Of a stretch of DNA of 64,000 nt, positions 23,441 through 34,435 are shown piece by piece. The position numbers and the translations under genes are program-made. The notes beneath the pieces are model-generated. The model was not told the DNA's origin and did no database searches. It worked only from the letters and a program-made list of their open reading frames with translations. Positions within the stretch are counted from its first letter, which is position 1; every line of letters starts with the position of its first letter. Source of the DNA: Nicotiana tabacum (Eukaryota; Streptophyta; Magnoliopsida; Solanales; Solanaceae). The DNA is taken from positions 5,334,501 through 5,398,500 of the forward strand of contig NC_134084.1 of the NCBI RefSeq assembly GCF_000715075.1, in the 5' to 3' direction.

Positions 23441-23992
23441 ATCTTCCTTCATCAATTTTATGAACTTCCTGGCGAATAATTAACGAAATTTTCCTAGTGA
23501 AACTGGGGCAGAAAATTTCGTTCGTTTGTTTGTTTTCTCCCGCAGGTCTAACCTCGAGCCACATGGATCGAAATGACCCACGAGATGAGTCCCGGTTCGG
23601 AATCAACGAAGAAAAAGAAAAAAAGAGAAGATGTCCCGAGATATCGGAGTAAATGGAAGGCAGATTGACTCCAACATTTGATTGAGATTCTGAACCCTGC
23701 CAATCGCGTCTCACTCAGTATCTCAGAGATTAAACAAATCGCCGCAACTCGCAAGCATCAAGATTCAGATCGGAGTCTACAAGCAGAATCAGCTAGGACC
23801 CAAGATTAAGTCGTAAAAGAATCATAGATAGGAATCTTGTAACTAGCAGTTGACATGCATATAAGTAGTTAGTTCAGTTTCCAATTTTCGTTTGGTTGTA
23901 ATAAGGTGGTCAGTGACGCAGCAGTGACAACAGCAACAGCAGTAGCAGCAAGCATTGCAATCCCATGGTAGTCCCAGCTACCAAAACTTCCC

Positions 23993-24065
23993 GAACTACA
24001 TTGACCTGATTCCTGTTTAGCCCAGGATATGTAGGAAATCTTTGAAGCAAGATTCGGTCAGATCT
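23993..24065 (+). ncRNA. Three-helix module, copy 4 (before the polypurine tract)
   Basis: GAAC, then helix A TACAT/ATGTA (23997-24001 with 24029-24033). One base pair is changed on both sides relative to copy 3. It encloses helix B TCCTG/CAGGA (24011-24015 with 24023-24027). After GGA comes helix C AATCTT/AAGATT (24037-24042 with 24049-24054), then CGGTC. It ends about 100 nt before the polypurine tract. Confidence 0.6.
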
Positions 24066-24161
24066 TTCAAAAAATGTGTTTCACACGGAGTAGTCCATAG
24101 GCAAATATCGCTCATACACGCTCACTTTATCTTTGCACGAAAACTCTTCGTGTTTCCGAAC

Positions 24162-24170
24162 AAAGAGGGG
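24162..24170 (+). other. Polypurine tract
   Basis: AAAGAGGGG, followed by TAGC and the 3' LTR start. This is the expected site of plus-strand cDNA priming, immediately upstream of the LTR as in other Tat/Ogre elements. Confidence 0.75.
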
Positions 24171-24174
24171 TAGC

Positions 24175-27100
24175 TGTGAGCACGTGATTTTTGTTTCGCA
24201 CGACAATCGCTCCAAAAGAAATAAAAAAATAATAATAATTAGCCCTGCTGTACAAATTTTGGATTTTTACATGGCACTTTGTTGATTATTTGTGATTTTT
24301 GCCCATTTTTACCTCATTAAAACAAAATACAAAAAATGTGTGCGTCATGCATAATTTGAACCATAATCCGGTCGTTAAATAGAAAATCATAAATAGGCAT
24401 CTTCGTCCGTAATTTTATTTTGTTTGATTTTACCTGCTTTGAAATATTTTAGTGTGTGTGCAAATAATTGTATTGAGTGTGTATTTAATTTCAATTTGAT
24501 TTTGTTGCTTAGTTTTGTTTTTAAAATAAAGAAGAAAAAGAAATAACAATAAAAAGGGGGGGTTTCTTCTTCCGGATTGGGCCAATTTATTAAAATTGGC
24601 CCAAACAAACAGCCCAAAACCAAGCCTGCCCGGTCCACACCAGCTGAACACCCAGAGAGTCCAAACGACGTCGTATTAATACAGGTTGATCTGGGCCGTT
24701 GATCTCAAATTGATCAACGGTCAAGATCAATTCCCCATAACCCACTAAGGAATCCGACCCGTTTCCACCCGGATTGACCCAAACCCTCTAAAAGATGAAA
24801 CAACACCGTTTCCTTCAAGCTGAAGGATCCTGGCCCTTCATCGCATCTCATCCAACGGCCAGGATCCACCTACCCACTAACTATATAAACCCTTTACCAT
24901 ACCCTGCCCCCCTATCCAGCACCCCAACCTTCGTCTTCACCAAACCCGTCCCCTTCAAACCCTAGCCGCCCCTGTATCCTTCACCATGAAAGCCGGCGGC
25001 ACGGACGCCGGTGACCTCGCCCTTAACACCATAGAACCCCCGTGTCGTCCTGAACCCAAATCTACTAACCACACACCTCGAATCCTATCCCACCTTCTCG
25101 AATTTTCATTTGAAGATTCGATTCGGAACCTAATCTACACCGATCTGCCTTAAATTCATACCAGACACTCCCCAGACCCCCCTCGTGACCAAACCATACT
25201 TGGTTTGGTCCGAACCTGACCAGGGAAGCATGAATCCCGGATCTGGTCTTCGAACCTTAGGGTTCCTCGTCACTGGTCCGTTGTTTTGTTCAAACCGAAG
25301 GATTAAGGTCTAATGGACCTTAATCGAAGTGTTTCTCATCTGAGAAACACTTCGATTAAAGTCCGTTCAGCCTTAAGAAAGGTCTGTCCAAGTCCGAGTC
25401 AAGGTTTTGATTTTTCGAGATTTGAGGTGAGTCTTGCTTTCTTTTCTTTATTTCTGTTTGGTCCATGTGAGTGATTAAATGTCTGTTCATGTTTTGTTTC
25501 AATTTGTGTCTTTGAATTTTTGCCAACTTCTGTTTGTCCACTTTGCCTGAACCACTGTGTTTGTTTGAATCCCTCCTTTATTCTGATAATGCGTGTGTAT
25601 ATGCTGTGCGAATAATTGAGCTCCAAATGTTGACTGATCAATTGGCTCCTCGAGTACCACTTTGCTTAGCCAGTACAATTCAAATCATATGTCGATACTG
25701 TTAAATGTTTGATTTTTGGTTACGATTGTATGTGTTATGATTAATATAGTCGAGTCGACATGTGTCGTCAATTAGTTTCAGCTGTCCGAACAATAACAAA
25801 TCGACTTACTTCTGCTAAGCATTTGTTGAATCAATTAAGAACCAGTTTTGTTTACCTATAGTTGTTGATTTGGATCAGTAATGTAAAAGGGATGTTTGGT
25901 TTAAGTTTTGAATTGGAGGGCATGTGCACTTATGCACAGCATGTGCATTGGTGCACCTCATGTGCTTTGTGCACAACCTGTGGCCTGCATAAAGGTTTTT
26001 GTTAAGTTTTAAATAATTTGACAGCATATGCTGTCAGATACATTCTGCTGCCCATACTCTACTTTAACCTCAAAAATAATAAACATTACTTAAAGTGAGT
26101 CTGCCAGGGAATATCATGGGTTTTGTTCATACTTAATTAGCCAATTGGAATCTGAAAATGGAAGGCACATGGGAGGGGTATTGTGATATTCTAAACAGGC
26201 TGTTAAAAGGGGTAAGGAAAGGCTTATAAAAGCAGGCATGGGGAAGATAGAGGGGAGAAGACCTGGAGATGGGAGGGATACACAGACTGTAAGGATATAA
26301 GAGAAAAGGGAGAGCTGAAATACATACAAATAAGCACACACAGAGATATACACATACAGAGAGGATTGAAAAAGGATAGAACTGATTTTAGGAAAACACA
26401 GATAGAGAGAGGTTAAGAGATAGAAAGTATACAATCAATAATCAGAAACTGTTTCTTCCTATTGTTGTTTGGGTTTCAGTTGCTCAACCTGTTCAATCAA
26501 TTCTGATTCTTTGAAGTTCCAATTGTGTCTACTAGTCGAGTGTTTTCATTGGCTTACTACTGGTTTTGGTCTGCCTGGAGTTCTGATTCTACTCCACTGG
26601 GTGTTACTGTCATTTGGCTACTTCTTTCTATTGGCCATAGTTGCATTTCTGCACTCGAGCCTGTTCTGCTGTGTTGCTTTGTTTGCTGCTGTTCTGTCCT
26701 GCTGCTATTGCTAGTCCTGTTTCTTGCTGCTGCTGATTTCCACATCTTCTTCTTCTTCTCCTTTGCATTTTCAGTATTTCCAGGTACACATTTCAAGTCC
26801 CATATTGATGTAACTGAAACAGTTTGAAAGCATGAAATGAAAAAGGTTGAAGAAGTTCAAGTATTTGTTGTAATATTCATGGAACATTAACGGGCCTGTA
26901 AAAATTGATTAGTTTATAATTCAACAGTTCGAAAGTATGTACTGATATTCGACTGAGTTTACCCCTTTGTGTTTTAGCTCGGTAGTTGTTTGTTAGTATG
27001 GGGTATGTATACTCCGACCTTATACAATGCTGTTTCTGTTTCATTTAGTCTTTTTTTTTTCGGGTTCCGTTAGGCAGTACCTAGGGTCACATTCAAAGTC

Positions 27101-28078
27101 TCATTAGTAACAATATCTAGTAGCTAAATCCTTTAATCTAGTCCAAATAAGTTTAGTTAAGTTCAACTCAAGAAATGTTCGGATTAAGTGTTGTATTTCG
27201 TTAGCTCGTACGTGATTCCTTGTCAAATTAAAGCATTTTTCATTAAAGTATAATGTTTTCTTAACGTCGTAGATAATTAATCATAAGAATCCGGATCAGG
27301 CCAAAGCATATAAATAAATTATCATGTACCTCTTCTTCTAGTTTTAGGGACAAATGTATTAAAAATGTAGCCACTTTAGGATATCCTTTCTAAAATAGAG
27401 ACGAGCCTCGCCAAATAAAAATGCAAAATTGCGGGGCCCTCGATAAATAATCATAATAAATTTTTAGAATTCAGGCTAGGCCGTTTAGTGAATCTCATGG
27501 CCTTCTCAAAAATAATAACGCGTTAGACTCTTTAGGCGCGGCTTAATTAAATCATATTCTTAAATTCGGGTGCACATTGATGTGACCCAAATCCAAATCT
27601 CAACGAAGTCAAAATGTGTTGACGATCACGGGCGCATTGATTGTGACGTGGTTCGAGATGCATTTTCACGACGTTGCAATTCTATAAAAATAAGTGATAA
27701 TGATAAAAGCGGTTTAAGTTTAATAAAAGCACGTAAGTCATAACATGTATTTAAATCAGATATTAGCCATTATAACAATTTAAGCGACCGTGCTAGAACC
27801 ACGGGATTCGAGGGTGCCTAACACCTTCCCTCGGGTCAACAGAATTCCTTACTTAGAATTTCTGATTCGCAGACTTCATTTGGAAAAGTCGAAAATTTCC
27901 TCGATTTGGGATTCAAGATAAACCGGTGACTTGGGACACCAAAAGCCAAACCTTTCCCAAGTGGCGACTCTGAATTAAATAAATAATCTCATTTCGAATA
28001 TTGTCACTTAAATTGGAAAAACTCCACCCGCGCATTTTTTACCCTTCGGGGCCGGGCGCGCAAAAAGGAGGTTTGACA
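24175..28078 (+). repeat. 3' LTR of the giant element
   Basis: 3904 bp, the partner of 4993-8896. By eye about 32 substitutions and two 1-bp indels separate them, mostly transitions. The candidate TATA box is at 24882-24889. The primer-site look-alike at 27962-27972 is perfect here (TGGCGACTCTG) and mutated in the 5' LTR. Confidence 0.95.
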
Positions 28079-28844
28079 TCCACCTTAAACCCCAAATCAC
28101 TATAAACTTTTCTCAAGGAGTGTAGTCATCCTACCGCAGAACCCATATGCTACTCTGTCCTAAAAGTGAATTGAAGAAAACCATAACACCAGCGAATTTA
28201 ACGTATTCAACAAGTACAATGACACCACATCATAGATGAAAATTCCACCATGCTTGAAAATATCAAGTCTTGTTACTCAATCAAACCAAACTTGAACATT
28301 CCCGATTGCCTCTCCTCGATCCGTCAAAAATAAAATTCTGAATCTCTGAATCCTGCATTGAGTAAACATCCTTCCAAGTCATTCACTGCTTCAACGCATA
28401 GACAAGCATCCTACTATTACACCAATACTGTGCGATAGCAATGCAAGAATCGTCATAACAATTAACGCCAAATATTAAAACCTTAGATAATACTGATATT
28501 GAGCAGAAACGATAGAACGGCCTTCCGCAAGGCGACGATAATAGCCCAATCAAATATGCAGGGAGGAACATCTCGCACCATATCCGTTGTACAATTATAA
28601 TTTCTTAATTCTCGATCGATATAGCAAGTGCTTCACGTCGCATAGGATTGGGTAGGAAATAAACAAAGGCATAAGCTTCAAAGGAATCAAACTGCACGAT
28701 GAGGAATCAAGAAGGGAAATGCTCCTAACAACCTTGTAGCCTCTCGAAGATAAGTACAGACGTCTCTGTACCGATCCGCAAGACTCTACTAGACTTGCTC
28801 ATGACTCGTGAGACCTAAGTGAACCTAGTGCTCTAATACCATAT
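28079..28844 (-). mobile_element. 5' leader and interior of the minus-strand LTR element (right part)
   Basis: Continues 1874-4992 across the giant insertion. On the minus strand it begins with the primer-binding site (28830-28841). A leader of the Solanaceae gypsy type follows, with a ctcacgagtcatgagcaagt motif and an agtctt run. No gag start or domain can be recognised. Confidence 0.6.
28830..28841 (-). other. Primer-binding site (tRNA-iMet type)
   Basis: On the minus strand TGGTATTAGAGC differs at one base from the usual initiator-Met primer site TGGTATCAGAGC. It starts 3 nt from the LTR end, which fixes the element's orientation and makes 28845-31683 its 5' LTR. Confidence 0.75.
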
Positions 28845-31683
28845 TGTCATGACCCAAATTCCAATAAGGGTCCTGTTGGCACCGGACACCACTGTCAGGC
28901 AAGCCAACACCAAGAAGTTAATTAAATTCCTATTTTAGTATTTATTGAAATCATTTCTTTTATACATTAAACAATAAATATGGATTTCACGGAAATAAGT
29001 TGATGTCTTAAACAAACCAAATATTGAATAATCCCATAATCATCCCAAAACTCGGTGTCACAAGTGCATGAGTTATTTCTAGGAAGCAACATAATACAAG
29101 AACCGTCTGGAATACAAATTGGACAGAAAGTAAATACAATAATCTGAAAGAGACTCTGTTGGTTGCGGGTCATCTCGAGAAGTACAGCTCACCTAAGTCT
29201 CCGTATCAACAATGCTGCTACGCCCACTAGGCCATTAGAGATACATGTGCATGTGCAACAAAAATGCACAACAAGTATAGCATGAGTACGAAAACAACGT
29301 GTACTCAGTAAGTATCCCATCTAATCTCGAAGAAGTAGAGACGAGGGGTCGACTTTGACATTTACTAGGGGTCCAATATTAATAATACCAATAATATAGA
29401 AAATCGGGGATTTTCATAAAAAATATTTTAAACTCAATATCATGAGGCAAGTAACCAATTCTTTCATTTATAGGAAATTTCCAAATTCATTTTTATCATT
29501 TATACATTTATCTCATGCCAGGGAGAACAAATATAACAATCTATGAATCTCAAGGCAAGCAATACAAGCATGCGCAAATCATGCCGAGGTCGTACGATCC
29601 GATCCAATAATATTTAAACTGTGCACTACCAGAGGGTCGAATGGTGCGAACAATAGATGCATCTATTTAATCTACCGAGGCATTTGGTCCGTTCCACAAT
29701 ATATAAATGCATTCAAACAGTCAATCAAGAACTCATCAAGGAGCAATTATCCAAGAAAAAGTAATTTCTCTTTTAAAAATCAAGAAACGATGACTAGTCT
29801 TTTAGAAATTCATTTACATGTTCGATATGTATTAAGCATTTTTAAATTGACAATAAGATTTCAAATATTGCAAGTAAAGCATGCTTTTGGGTCCTAAACT
29901 ACCTTGACTTAAGCATAATAGTATCTACGAACGGACTCTCATCACCCCGTGTGTACGTAGCCCCCACAAATAGAAGCACATATCTGATTAATTCACTTAT
30001 GGGAAAATTCCCTCTTACAAGGTTAGAAAGGAGACTCACCTCGCTCTGAAGTCCAATAACCGGCTTCCAAGCCCCTTCCGACGACTCAAACCGATGCCCA
30101 ACACTCCAAAACTAGCCAAATAACAGGCAAACCAATGAAAATACACCCTAATACTCATAATAATTCAATTTATATAAAATCCCAACTCTGCTCGAAAAGT
30201 TGACAAAATTGCCCTCGGCCCACGTGCCCGGATTCCAAAAAATTTCGAAGATAAAGTTTACCCCAACCTCACAAACTCAAATATATAATTGTCTCTCAAT
30301 TTCATGTCCAAAATCGAGGTCAAAATCCAAGAATACAAATTTCTTAGGTTTTCTTCAAAATCCCAAAATTTCTACTAATTTTCATGCTAAAATCTATACA
30401 TAATCAATGTATTTAACTCAAAACTATCATAAACCACTTACCTCAAGCTTGGTAGTGAAAATGGCACTCCCAAGTTGCTCAAAATCGGCTCCAATGGAGG
30501 GAAAATGGTGAAAATGAGCCAAACTCTCGCTTTTAAAAGAACATACTGCCCAACCCGCTTCTCGCACCTACGGTCCACCTGCCGCTTCTGCGGCTCTGCA
30601 CCTGTGGAAATTTCCATCGCAGGTGCGATCTCAGCTAACTTACCCACGACCGCTTCTGCGGAGCCAAGATTGCTTCTACGGTCTCGCTTCTGCAGAAGCT
30701 GCGTCGCACCTGCGCCCCCAGCCAAGCCGAGCCATTTCCACTTCTGCAACACCAAGGCCGCTTCTGCGGCTGCGCACCTGCGGCCAAAACCTCGTAGGTG
30801 CGGTTACACCAGATACCAACTGCTTTAATTCTTTTTCAAATTCAAAATTTGATCTGTTAACCATACGGAATCCACCCTAGGCCTACGGGACCCCAACCAA
30901 TCATACCAATCAGTCCTAGATCATAATGCGGACCTATTCGAGGCCCCAAATCATATCAAATAACGTCGAAATCATGAATCACACTCCATTTCGAGCTTAA
31001 TGAACTTTAGAATTTTAAACTTCTACTTTTAATGTCTAAATCTATCAAAACACGTCCGATTGACCTCAAATTTTGCACACAAGTCATATTTGATATTACG
31101 GACCTACTCCAACTTTCAGAATCGGAATCCAACCCTGATATCAAAAAGTTTACTTCCAGTCAAACTTCTCAAAACCTTCAAATTTCTATCTTTAGCCAAA
31201 TGACTCCAAAATGACTTACGGACCTCCGAATTCACTTCCGATCGCGCTCCCAACACCAGAATCACCATACAGAGCTATTCCCATACTCAGAATTCCAAAC
31301 GGACATCGATAGCATTGAAATGCACTTCAACCCAAATTTATGAAATTCTTCCAAAAATGCTAACTTCCACAATAGGCGCCAAAACACTCCTAGGTCGGCC
31401 AAAACTCGATCCGGCCATACGCCTAAGTACGAAATCATCATACGAACCTGCTGGAACCTTCGAATTCCGATTCCGAGGTCGTTTACTCAAAAACTCCAAT
31501 CTTAGTCAATTCTTTCAACTAAAAGCTTCCGAAATGAGAATTCTCTTTCCAAATCAACTCTGAACTTCTCAAAATTCAATTCTGACCATGCGTACAAGTC
31601 ATAATATCTGAAGTGAAGTTGTTCGTGGCCTCAAACTGCCGAACGACGTGCTAGAGCTCAAAACAACCGGTCGAGTTGTTACA
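28845..31683 (-). repeat. 5' LTR of the minus-strand LTR element
   Basis: 2839 bp. On the plus strand it runs from TGTCATGACCC to GTTGTTACA, so TG...CA is kept. It contains a CpG-rich palindromic block (30582-30810). No coding content; short open frames in the CpG-rich block are chance. The right-hand flank is ATATT; its partner cannot be tested because the left LTR is missing. Confidence 0.75.
30582..30810. repeat. CpG-rich palindromic motif block inside the LTR
   Basis: The near-palindrome CCGCTTCTGCGG occurs about three times, with diverged copies, interspersed with CGCAGGTGCG/CGCACCTGCG. The surrounding LTR is AT-rich, so the block is a sharp composition island. Confidence 0.6.
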
Positions 31684-32484
31684 ATATTATTATTGTTACA
31701 TCTCGCGTTTTTGTAAGTTAAAAGTTTCGTCTTCAGTTTATTGACGTAGAATCGGGGATGAGATCATCTTGACGTTAATATATTTATGCTATTTATAACA
31801 AGAGATAAAGAAGTGTCATGAAGGATAAAAGGTACACGAATTAAAGAAAAAATGAGTTCCGTTGAACGTGGCCAATTTGGGATAAAATATGGGTCGAGCG
31901 ATAATACCCGATAATTATGGACTAGTACCATATAAGGTACCATATGACCACAGTAGTATAATGTATAAAATATATATGAAGTGTAAAAAAATAATAATTA
32001 GAATTTTAAGAATTTTAAGGCAATTTTTAAATTATGCGGATAATTGGTTAATTACCGGATAATGGGATATTACCTAGTTAACTAATAAGTGGGTAAAAAT
32101 TAATAATCATCACCCCACTCCCCATGTGGCATTAGGCCACTATTCAAGCATATGACTCATTGTCATATATGCTTAGTTGACCAAAGTAATGTGTAAATTA
32201 TTAAATGACTCATAAGAATGAGTCATTTTTTAAGTCTTATATGTGAGACATTAGGAATTCCTTGGTAAAATTCAAAGTGTTCTGTCTTTGGTCCAAATAA
32301 GAAATGTTATTCCTTCTAAATTTTCAAGGAACCAGAACGTCATTCCTTCTAAAATTTCAAGGAACCAGAAGCAATCTCGTCTATAAATTCTAAGAAGCAA
32401 AGGAAAATTTCGTTCAATCAACGAAGGTTTTCCAACGGAATATTATACGGAGTTTTCCCTACTCCATGTATGTTAAGGCCATCC

Positions 32485-33304
32485 TGTGCACAGTGAAATC
32501 TGGGAGGCCGATTTCTCCTCAATTAAATACCTCGAAGGGTGATCCCGGAAGCCCGGGATCTCAAGCCCGTCACGCCCCTCAAGTTCGGCCGGTATCCTGC
32601 CAAGGATAATGTCGACTAAAGCCTCGATGAACGCAGGGATCTCCCGAGGAATACACTCGGGGTCGATCAGGTCTATCCAAGCGGCTCGACATCAGCTCAA
32701 GTGTACATCGCGAAGTTAGCGGGTTGTCCCATCCTATTTCTTTTATCACGCAGCGTATCTTGTATTTGGAACTTCCCTCTTTCTATAAAAAGGGAGTCGC
32801 TAAAACCTTGTAAAGGCAGAGCTCCAACCATTCTACTCAAGCGCAATAATATCTTCTCTCTCTTTCTCCTCTCTAAATCGCTTGCCCTCACTGGCTCGAA
32901 GCCATTTAGCTTTATTGCCTTCTTATTTGTTCTTCGTTTATCACTTGGTATTAGCTCGAAGTCACCTTAATATCTATCGTTCTCTTATTTGCTCTTCGTT
33001 ATATAACCTAGTAATAGCCATAAAGAGCCTTGTTTAATTATATCCTCAACTGTTATCCCATCCCCGACTATCCCGGATACCTCGAACTTGACCCTATCAT
33101 CAACCTCGAGGTACCTCATCGATCAGACCTACATCCGAGCAGCAGGCCCTTCGTTTCGATTACTATCTTGTTTTAGCTTATATTTCATCATTAAACTTCG
33201 TATTATTAGCATCAACTGCTCTAACAACTAGCTCGGGAATAGATCGCGTATTTTTAGAATCCCATTTACAAATTTAATTGTTGTTACCATTTTCACGGTA
33301 AATA
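32485..33304 (+). repeat. 5' LTR of the gag-less Tat element
   Basis: TGTGCACAGTG...ACGGTAAATA; the terminal CA is changed to TA. A TATA box candidate, TATAAAA, is at 32784-32790. CT-rich sequence follows, as expected downstream of a plant start site. Confidence 0.9.
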
Positions 33305-33307
33305 GTT

Positions 33308-33325
33308 TGGCGCCCACTGTGGGGC
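33308..33325 (+). other. Primer-binding site of the gag-less element
   Basis: TGGCGCCCACTGTGGGGC lies 3 nt after the LTR. The same site, with two substitutions, occurs in the element at 53335. I cannot name the tRNA with confidence. Confidence 0.7.
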
Positions 33326-33479
33326 TAAAAATAATAGTGATTATTTTCTTTCTAGTTTCATTGCACAAACGCATGTTATCTTTCGCACTTTTCTTGTCCA
33401 AAGATCTCTTCTTTCAGGACAAAGCGCTTGGCTTGACTAGTGAAATGAGAAGCCGGAACCTCAAAAGCGATGGAGAAAA

Positions 33480-34435
33480 GGGCACGACCGACCTAGAGAC
33501 CGGTGTCCACATGATTATTGGGGGAGCCAGCGTTCCCCAAGGACCTGTGTCCAAACGAGCGAGAACGTCCGCTACAAAGAAGGGGCCGGTCCAAGAATGC
33601 TTACTAAGCGAAACCCTCATATTCAGCGAAGAGGACCTCGAAGCCATGATGGAACCACACAACAATGCGCTAACAATCTCGTTTCTCTTAGACAACACCC
33701 GAATAAAGCGCGTGCTCATAGATCCAGGCAGCTCGGTCAACATAATCAGGTAAGAAGTAGTAGAACAGCTAGGGCTACTTAGTCAAGTTGTTCCACCCCT
33801 CGGGTCCTCCATGGTTTCAACATGATCGGAGAAGAAACGAAGGGAGAAATCATTATCCCGATCGACATGTCTGGCACAACCCAAAACATCGAGTTTCAGA
33901 TCATCAATGGCGACACGAGATACAACGCCCTACTCGGCAGGCCTTGGATACACAACATACGGGTTGTGCCCTCGACCTTGCACCAGGTGATAAGGTTTCC
34001 CACCAGGGATGGCATCATGACTATATATGGGGAACAGCGGGCAACAGGGAAATGTTTGTGGTCCACCACGACACGTCAACCCCTACATGCCCGGCCTCGG
34101 ACGAGGAGGGAAGCATGTGGATCCTTGAAGACGATGAGGAAGACTTCTTCGCAACCCGAACTTTCATCGCCCCCGAGGAATCCGACGCGACAAAGTCAAC
34201 AGTCGAAGAGCGGGAACAGACCGTTTTGATCAAATACCTCTTGAATCGCAAGGTATACCTGAGAACGGGGCTGACCCCCGAACTCAGGGCAGGGTTTATT
34301 CAATTCCTTAGCAATAATATCGACTGTTTCACTTGGTACCACTTAGATATGACAGGTATCCCACCAGAAATAACCTCCCACAGACTAAGCGTTGACACCA
34401 AATTCAAACCCGTGAAGCAAAAAAGAAGACCGTAG
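33480..34435 (+). pseudogene. pro: Aspartic protease and linker of the gag-less element
   Basis: Protease motif VLIDPGSSVNIIR (about 33712-33750), then an in-frame TAA (33751-33753). Coding resumes in another frame at about 33822 (GEETKGEI, NALLGRPWIHN) and in a third from about 34060, where the pre-RT linker with EESDATKSTVEEREQTVLIKY lies, ending at TAG 34433-34435. Upstream of the protease only the gag C-terminal tail (HMIIGGASVPQG) remains. Confidence 0.8.

Larger units (their letters stand above)
20072..24174 (+). other. 3' untranslated region of the giant element (4.1 kb)
   Basis: No coding domain. In order: module copy 3 (20180), a purine-rich stretch to about 20900, a degenerate array of short repeats (20995-21325), A-runs, the telobox-palindrome array (21777-23440), module copy 4 (23993) and the polypurine tract (24162-24170). 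Tandem arrays in the 3' UTR are known for Tat-lineage elements and can seed satellites. Confidence 0.8.
4993..28078 (+). mobile_element. Complete giant Tat/Ogre-type Ty3/gypsy retrotransposon (23.1 kb)
   Basis: Two 3904-bp LTRs (4993-8896 and 24175-28078) both begin TGTGAG and end GACA. The 5-bp target duplication TCCAC is perfect (4988-4992 and 28079-28083). Order inside: primer site, ORF1, gag, PRO, intron, RT, RNase H, second (archaeal-type) RNase H, integrase, 3' UTR with a tandem array, polypurine tract. An ORF upstream of gag, a dual RNase H, an intron between PRO and RT and very large size are known traits of the Tat/Ogre lineage. By eye the LTRs differ at about 30-35 positions, so the insertion is young. 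All coding units nevertheless carry stops or frameshifts, so this copy could move only with proteins supplied in trans. Confidence 0.95.

Noticed and set aside
9887..24065. Three-helix modules as tRNA genes or tRNA-like structures
   Set aside because: The GGTTC-like tail and size of about 65-70 nt recall a tRNA, but there are only three helices in a nested-plus-one arrangement, with no acceptor stem pairing and no cloverleaf.
9887..24065. Three-helix modules as hammerhead ribozymes (retrozyme-like)
   Set aside because: The CTGATGA...GAAA core with a third stem and GTC/GTA cleavage site is not present in any copy; the GAAA in copy 3 is just a tetraloop.
30438..30880. Overlapping open frames of 60-117 codons in the CpG-rich LTR block
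   Set aside because: Stops are rare because of the high GC; three frames on both strands are open, with repetitive, domain-free translations.
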